8,457 bases of DNA, taken from contig DCXY01000009.1 of NCBI GenBank assembly GCA_002329155.1, positions 1-8,457 of the forward strand, written 5' to 3'. This document shows positions 5,514-8,457 of the stretch, piece after piece (positions within the stretch are counted from its first letter, which is position 1; the number at the start of each line of letters is the position of its first letter). This stretch comes from Stenotrophomonas sp. UBA2124 (GTDB lineage: Bacteria; Pseudomonadota; Gammaproteobacteria; Xanthomonadales; Xanthomonadaceae). The translations under genes and the position numbers were made by a program. The notes under the pieces are model-generated. The model worked only from the letters and a program-made list of their open reading frames with translations, searched no databases and was not told the origin of the DNA.

Positions 5514-6418
5514 GCGCCTTCTCCCTTGGGCATCGGTTGCGGCTGCAGCACCGGCGCGCGGCGCGACATGGCCAGCAGCACCAGGCCCAGCGCGATCAGC
5601 GGCAGGCTCAGGATCTGGCCACGGGTCAGCCAGTCGAAGGCCACGTAGGCGCCGTTGTCCGGCATGCGCACGAATTCCACCAGGAAGCGGAAGCCGCCGT
5701 ACATCAGCGCGAACAGGCCGGAGACCGCGTAACGCGGACGCGGCTTCATCGAATACAGCCACAGCACCACGAACATCACCAGCCCTTCCAGCAGCGCTTC
5801 ATACAGCTGCGAGGGGTGACGTGCGTACTGGTCCAACAGGCCGGCGGCATAGTCCTGCCTGATCTGCGCGGCGGAAATCAGCTGCTCCATGCCGGGCAGC
5901 CCGGCCGGAATATCCTTCAACGGCGAGTGCGGGAAGATCACGCCCCAACCGGCGTTGGTGAACTTGCCGTACAACTCACCACCGATGAAGTTGCCCAGCC
6001 GGCCAAAGCCCAGCCCCAGCGGCACCAGCGGCGCGACGAAATCGATGGTGTCGAAGAAGTGCAGCCGGTGCTTGCGCGTCCACCACCAACCTGCAGCCAG
6101 CACGCCCAGCAGGCCACCGTGGAAACTCATGCCGCCCTCCCACACCCGCAGCAGCAGCAGCGGGTTGTGCAGGAATTCGGAGGTGGCATAGAACAGCATG
6201 TAACCGATGCGACCGCCCAGCACCACGCCGAGCATGGAATAGAACAGCAGGTCGGAAAACCCGTTCTCGGTCACGCCCGGCAGGCGCCCGGCACGGATGC
6301 GCTGGCGGCCCAGCCACCAGGCGGCGCCGAAGCCCAGCAGGTACATGATGCCGTACCAGTGCACCTTGATCGGCCCCAGCGAGAAGGCGATGGGGTCTAT
6401 GTCATGGAGATAGATCAT
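5510..6418 (-). CDS. lgt: Prolipoprotein diacylglyceryl transferase Lgt
   Basis: Lgt is an inner-membrane enzyme that transfers diacylglycerol from phosphatidylglycerol to the lipobox cysteine of prolipoproteins, the first step of lipoprotein maturation. The 302 aa show about seven hydrophobic spans. Signature elements are KVHWYGIMYLLGF (18-30), MSFHGGLLG (97-105) with His100, the Lgt signature GRLGNFIGGELYG (139-151) with Arg140, Asn143 and Glu148, HPSQLYEALLEG (201-212), and YGGFRFLVEFVRMPD (240-254), where Tyr240 and Arg244 match the catalytic Y235 and R239 of E. coli. The cytoplasmic N-terminus MIYLHDIDPIAFSLGP is typical, which supports the ATG at 6418. A 65-bp gap separates it from the upstream TPM gene; the stop overlaps thyA. 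The upstream gap may hold a weak promoter, but I cannot call one. Confidence 0.97.
   Translation of the reverse strand: MIYLHDIDPIAFSLGPIKVHWYGIMYLLGFGAAWWLGRQRIRAGRLPGVTENGFSDLLFYSMLGVVLGGRIGYMLFYATSEFLHNPLLLLRVWEGGMSFHGGLLGVLAAGWWWTRKHRLHFFDTIDFVAPLVPLGLGFGRLGNFIGGELYGKFTNAGWGVIFPHSPLKDIPAGLPGMEQLISAAQIRQDYAAGLLDQYARHPSQLYEALLEGLVMFVVLWLYSMKPRPRYAVSGLFALMYGGFRFLVEFVRMPDNGAYVAFDWLTRGQILSLPLIALGLVLLAMSRRAPVLQPQPMPKGEGA
5517..5527 (-). promoter_or_regulatory. Ribosome-binding site for thyA, inside the end of lgt
   Basis: On the minus strand AAGGGAGAAGG precedes the thyA GTG, with GGAG 7 nt from the start. It encodes part of the last Lgt residues (PKGEGA). It fixes the GTG at 5513 as the thyA start and is the clearest Shine-Dalgarno in the window. 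Confidence 0.75.
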
Positions 6419-6483
6419 GCGGGCACTGCTCTACGAACCAATCCGTATTCTCGGGGCTGCGCGCCGCGCCCACAACCGCCGGC
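6419..6483 (-). other. Gap upstream of lgt, possible weak promoter
   Basis: This 65-bp gap divides the LemA/TPM genes from lgt-thyA-folA. Read on the minus strand it contains TTGTGG, 17 nt, then GAGAAT/AATACG, a poor sigma70 match, and GTAGAG about 10 nt before the lgt ATG as a weak ribosome-binding site. Transcription from the upstream genes could equally continue through, since no terminator with a U-tract is seen. Confidence 0.25.
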
Positions 6484-6975
6484 TCAATCGAGCAGCTGCG
6501 GGCGGTCAGGCAGTTCATTGCGACGTGGACGCTGCGGGTCGGGCGGGAAATGCGCCGCCAACAGCTGCGACATCTCGGCCACAGCCGCCAGCACCGCGCC
6601 TTCGCGATCGCCACTGGCCAACTGCTCGCGCAGGTGGTCACAGACCTGCTGCCACTGCGCGGCGTCCACATGCGCGGCCAGGCCACGGTCGGCCACGATC
6701 TCGATGGCGTGGTCGGCCAGCAGCAGGTAGACCAGCACACCGTTGTTGGCCTCGGTGTCCCAGGTACGCAGCACCGCGAAGGCATGCTCGGCGCGCTGGC
6801 GCGGGCTCACGCCCTTCCACAACGCCGACAGCGGCAGATCGGACTCCACCGCGAACATCACCTGACCGTCGTGATGGCGCTCGCCCTCGGCAATGGCATG
6901 GGCGATGCGGTCCAGGCTGGCTTCCGGGAACGCCGCCTGCGCGGACGGTGCGAACACATGGCGCAACCAGCGCAT
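6484..6975 (-). CDS. Small TPM-domain protein without signal peptide
   Basis: This 163-aa protein is recognised as a TPM_phosphatase-type (TLP18.3/Psb32/YgcG-like) domain by its context and by core segments: IAHAIAEGERHHDGQVMFAVESDLPL (25-50), RAEHAFAVLRTWDTEANNGVLVYLLLADHAIEIVADRGL (61-99) and WQQVCDHLREQL (108-119). These parallel the strand-helix pattern of the upstream TPM protein. Unlike that protein it has no signal peptide, membrane span or glycine tail, so it is probably cytoplasmic or peripheral; its function is unknown. A longer frame runs upstream to 7101, but that part is an implausible Trp/Arg-rich shadow of the neighbour's Gly tail. The ATG at 6975 shares one base with the upstream stop (TGATG) and has GGGGAG 6 nt before it. 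It ends with a Pro/Arg-rich tail (PPDPQRPRRNELPDRPQ). Confidence 0.85.
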   Translation of the reverse strand: MRWLRHVFAPSAQAAFPEASLDRIAHAIAEGERHHDGQVMFAVESDLPLSALWKGVSPRQRAEHAFAVLRTWDTEANNGVLVYLLLADHAIEIVADRGLAAHVDAAQWQQVCDHLREQLASGDREGAVLAAVAEMSQLLAAHFPPDPQRPRRNELPDRPQLLD

Positions 6976-7874
6976 CACCAGCTCCCCGAGGCGCCACCGC
7001 CTCCCGACATGCCACCACCACCGGACCAGCCGCCTCCACCACCACCGAAGCCGCCACCTCCACCAAAACCACCACCGCCGCCAAAACCGCCACTGCCCCA
7101 ACCGCCGCCGCTGGCAAAGCCACCGGAACTGCGCCCGAAGGAGAAGAACAGCGCCGACATCGCCGCGATACCACCACCCACCACCGACAGCAGCACCAGC
7201 CCGGCAATACCTGCCAGAACAGCCGCCAGCAGCCCGCGCACGCCGCGTGGCTTGCGCGACAGCAGCAGGCGCATGAACACCGAGGCGACCACGCCGATGA
7301 CGAGCGCGAACAGGAACGTGCCTTCACCGCCCCCATCACGCTGACGGTTGCTGCTGACCGGTGCCGGCAACTCCTCGCCATCGATCAGCTTGACCAGCAC
7401 GCCGGTAGCGGCGGTGATGCCGCCGGCATAGTCGTTCTGGCGGAAATGCGGCACCAGGTATTCCTGGATCACCCGGTTGGCGATCGCATCGGGAATGGCG
7501 CCTTCCAGCCCGTAGCCTGGCTCGATGCGCACCCGCCGGTCGTCTTTGGCCACCACCAGCAGCACGGCGTCATCCACGCCCTTGCGCCCGAGCTTCCATT
7601 GGTCGAACACGCGGGTGGTGTACTGGGCGATGTCCTCGGGCTGGGTGGTGGGCACGATCAGCACCTGCAGCTGGCTGCCCTTGCGCTGCTGCAGGGCCAG
7701 CGCCTGCTGCTCAAGCGCCTGCGCCTGCGCGGCATCCAGGGTGCCGGTGGTATCGACCACCGGCGAATCCATCGCAGGGATCGGTGCCAGCTGCTGGGCA
7801 CCGGCCAGCCCAGCCCAGGCCACAAGGCCGAGCAGGCACACCAGCAGCCACAGCCGTGGCAGCACGCGGGTCAC
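6975..7874 (-). CDS. Secreted, membrane-anchored TPM-domain protein with glycine-rich tail (YgcG-like)
   Basis: The 299 aa run in order: signal peptide (1-26, ending AGLAGA, then QQLAPIP), a TPM_phosphatase domain (about 36-165) containing VVDTTGTLDAAQ, LQVLIVPTT, DQWKLGRKGVDDAVLLVVAKDD and RIEPGYGLEGAIPD, two hydrophobic spans (about 186-205 and 214-246), and a tail of almost only Gly with Phe/Trp/Ser (248-299). The TPM domain should lie in the periplasm. The family is linked to envelope or membrane-protein quality control (Psb32 in photosystem II repair) and weak phosphatase activity has been reported, but the bacterial role is unclear. The start is GTG at 7874, 10 bp after the lemA stop, with only a weak Shine-Dalgarno; no other nearby start gives a better signal peptide. 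LemA and TPM proteins are often neighbours, suggesting a joint task. Confidence 0.9.
   Translation of the reverse strand: MTRVLPRLWLLVCLLGLVAWAGLAGAQQLAPIPAMDSPVVDTTGTLDAAQAQALEQQALALQQRKGSQLQVLIVPTTQPEDIAQYTTRVFDQWKLGRKGVDDAVLLVVAKDDRRVRIEPGYGLEGAIPDAIANRVIQEYLVPHFRQNDYAGGITAATGVLVKLIDGEELPAPVSSNRQRDGGGEGTFLFALVIGVVASVFMRLLLSRKPRGVRGLLAAVLAGIAGLVLLSVVGGGIAAMSALFFSFGRSSGGFASGGGWGSGGFGGGGGFGGGGGFGGGGGGWSGGGGMSGGGGASGSW
6982..6987 (-). promoter_or_regulatory. Ribosome-binding site deciding the start of the small TPM gene
   Basis: GGGGAG on the minus strand lies 6 nt before the ATG at 6975, inside the last codons of the upstream TPM gene. Together with the TGATG stop/start overlap it rules out the longer open frame. 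Confidence 0.65.
7032..7085 (-). repeat. 18-bp tandem repeat encoding (Phe-Gly5) in the TPM protein tail
   Basis: Three 18-bp units, with Phe codons at 7085-7083, 7067-7065 and 7049-7047, encode FGGGGG three times. Such runs are prone to slippage, so length may vary between strains. The opposite strand reads as a long poly-proline frame, a shadow. Confidence 0.8.
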
Positions 7875-7884
7875 CGGGCGCGGC

Positions 7885-8457
7885 TCACTGCGCCGGGGCC
7901 GGCTGCGGGTTCTGCTGCGGCTGCGACGACGGCTGCGTGCCGAAATTCACCGCCGGCGGCTGGGCAATCTGCGCCTCGTTCTCAACGGTGAAGTTGGGCT
8001 TGGCCGCATAGCCGAACATCTTGGCCGTGATCACCGTCGGGAACTGGCGGATGTAGGTGTTGTAGTCCTGCACCAGCTGGATGTAACGGCCACGGGCCAC
8101 GGTGATGCGGTTCTCGGTGCCTTCCAGCTGCGCCTGCAGGTCACGGAAGTTCTGGTCCGACTTCAGCGTCGGGTAGTTCTCGCTGACCACCAGCAGGCGC
8201 GACAGCGCACTGCCCAGCTCGCCCTGCGCCTGCTGGAACTGCTGCAGCGAGGCCGCGTCGTCGGCATTGACCTGGATCTGCCCCACCTTGGCGCGGGCAT
8301 TGGTCACTTCGGTCAGCACCTGGCGTTCCTGCTGGGCATAGCCCTGCACGGTGTTGACCAGGTTGGGAATCAGGTCGGCGCGGCGCTTGTACTGGTTCAC
8401 CACCTCGGACCAGCCGGCCTTGACCGCCTCGTCCTTCTGCTGGATGGCGTTGTAACC
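7885..8457 (-). CDS. lemA: LemA family protein, N-terminus beyond window
   Basis: 191 residues are visible. The frame stays open to the window edge and the bases beyond the GTG at 8403 encode GYNAIQQKDEAVKAGWSEV, a typical LemA segment, so the true start, with its N-terminal membrane helix, lies outside. Visible family features are WSEVVNQYKRRADLIPNLV, NTVQGYAQQERQVLTEVTNAR, LSRLLVVSENYPTLKSDQNF, LQAQLEGTENRITVARGRY and VQDYNTYIRQFPTVITAKMFGY. The long helices and FGYAAKPNF near the end match the all-helical LemA fold. A Gln/Pro-rich tail (QPSSQPQQNPQPAPAQ) closes it. LemA proteins are membrane-anchored with the helical domain usually placed outside the cytoplasm; their biochemical function is not established. 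It precedes two TPM genes in the same direction, with a 10-bp gap to the first. Confidence 0.95.
   Translation of the reverse strand, partial: GYNAIQQKDEAVKAGWSEVVNQYKRRADLIPNLVNTVQGYAQQERQVLTEVTNARAKVGQIQVNADDAASLQQFQQAQGELGSALSRLLVVSENYPTLKSDQNFRDLQAQLEGTENRITVARGRYIQLVQDYNTYIRQFPTVITAKMFGYAAKPNFTVENEAQIAQPPAVNFGTQPSSQPQQNPQPAPAQ

Noticed and set aside
5514..5762. Upstream extension of thyA to 347 aa
   Set aside because: It lies inside lgt and is Arg/Ala/Pro-rich shadow; the GTG at 5513 with its Shine-Dalgarno gives exactly the 264-aa family length and residue numbering.
6550..7344. Plus-strand frame with a long poly-proline stretch
   Set aside because: It is the exact antisense of the Gly-rich tail of the TPM protein plus the small TPM gene; the minus-strand genes have domain and start-site support.

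Overview
The window reads as chromosomal DNA of a high-GC gammaproteobacterium of the Xanthomonadaceae, most likely Stenotrophomonas or a close relative. This rests on protein sequence style (for example the IGDLQGCYDVTQRLLEKINF start of ApaH), the strong G/C bias at third codon positions, and the gene order surA-pdxA-rsmA-apaG-apaH // folA-thyA-lgt. The species assignment is an inference from recognition, not from a search.

Left half, plus strand (about 1-3789): the 3' end of surA, then complete pdxA, rsmA (ksgA), apaG and apaH. This is the widely conserved lptD-surA-pdxA-rsmA-apaG-apaH cluster. Junctions are very tight: 3 bp, a 4-bp ATGA overlap, 49 bp, and a 1-bp TGATG overlap. The cluster joins outer-membrane protein folding, vitamin B6 synthesis, 16S rRNA dimethylation and hydrolysis of dinucleoside polyphosphates and Np4-type RNA caps. 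The first ~70 bases are almost pure G then C and look like a degraded contig end. rsmA and apaG each have a -10-like hexamer exactly 6 nt before the ATG and no Shine-Dalgarno, so both may also be made from leaderless transcripts.

Middle (3790-4182): a 393-bp non-coding gap between the convergent apaH and folA genes. It holds a mosaic repeat of four GC-rich stem-loops separated by three ~40-nt linkers that are near-copies of each other, inside inverted CCCCTCCCC-type arms. It sits where a bidirectional terminator or a REP/BIME-like element would be expected.

Right half, minus strand (transcribed from 8457 down to 4183): lemA (5' end outside the window), a secreted, membrane-anchored TPM-domain protein with a glycine-rich tail, a small TPM-domain protein with no signal peptide, then lgt, thyA and folA. 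The TPM pair is joined by a TGATG overlap, lgt-thyA by GTGA and thyA-folA by ATGA. ThyA and FolA form the thymidylate/folate-recycling pair, and Lgt starts lipoprotein maturation. The LemA/TPM genes form a separate envelope-related module of unclear function.

All protein-coding genes except the two cut by the window edges look intact. I see no mobile genes, CRISPR arrays, tRNA or rRNA. The parts most worth a second look are the mosaic repeat, the leaderless-type starts of rsmA and apaG, the RG-rich basic tail of ApaH and the mismatched topology of the two coupled TPM proteins.
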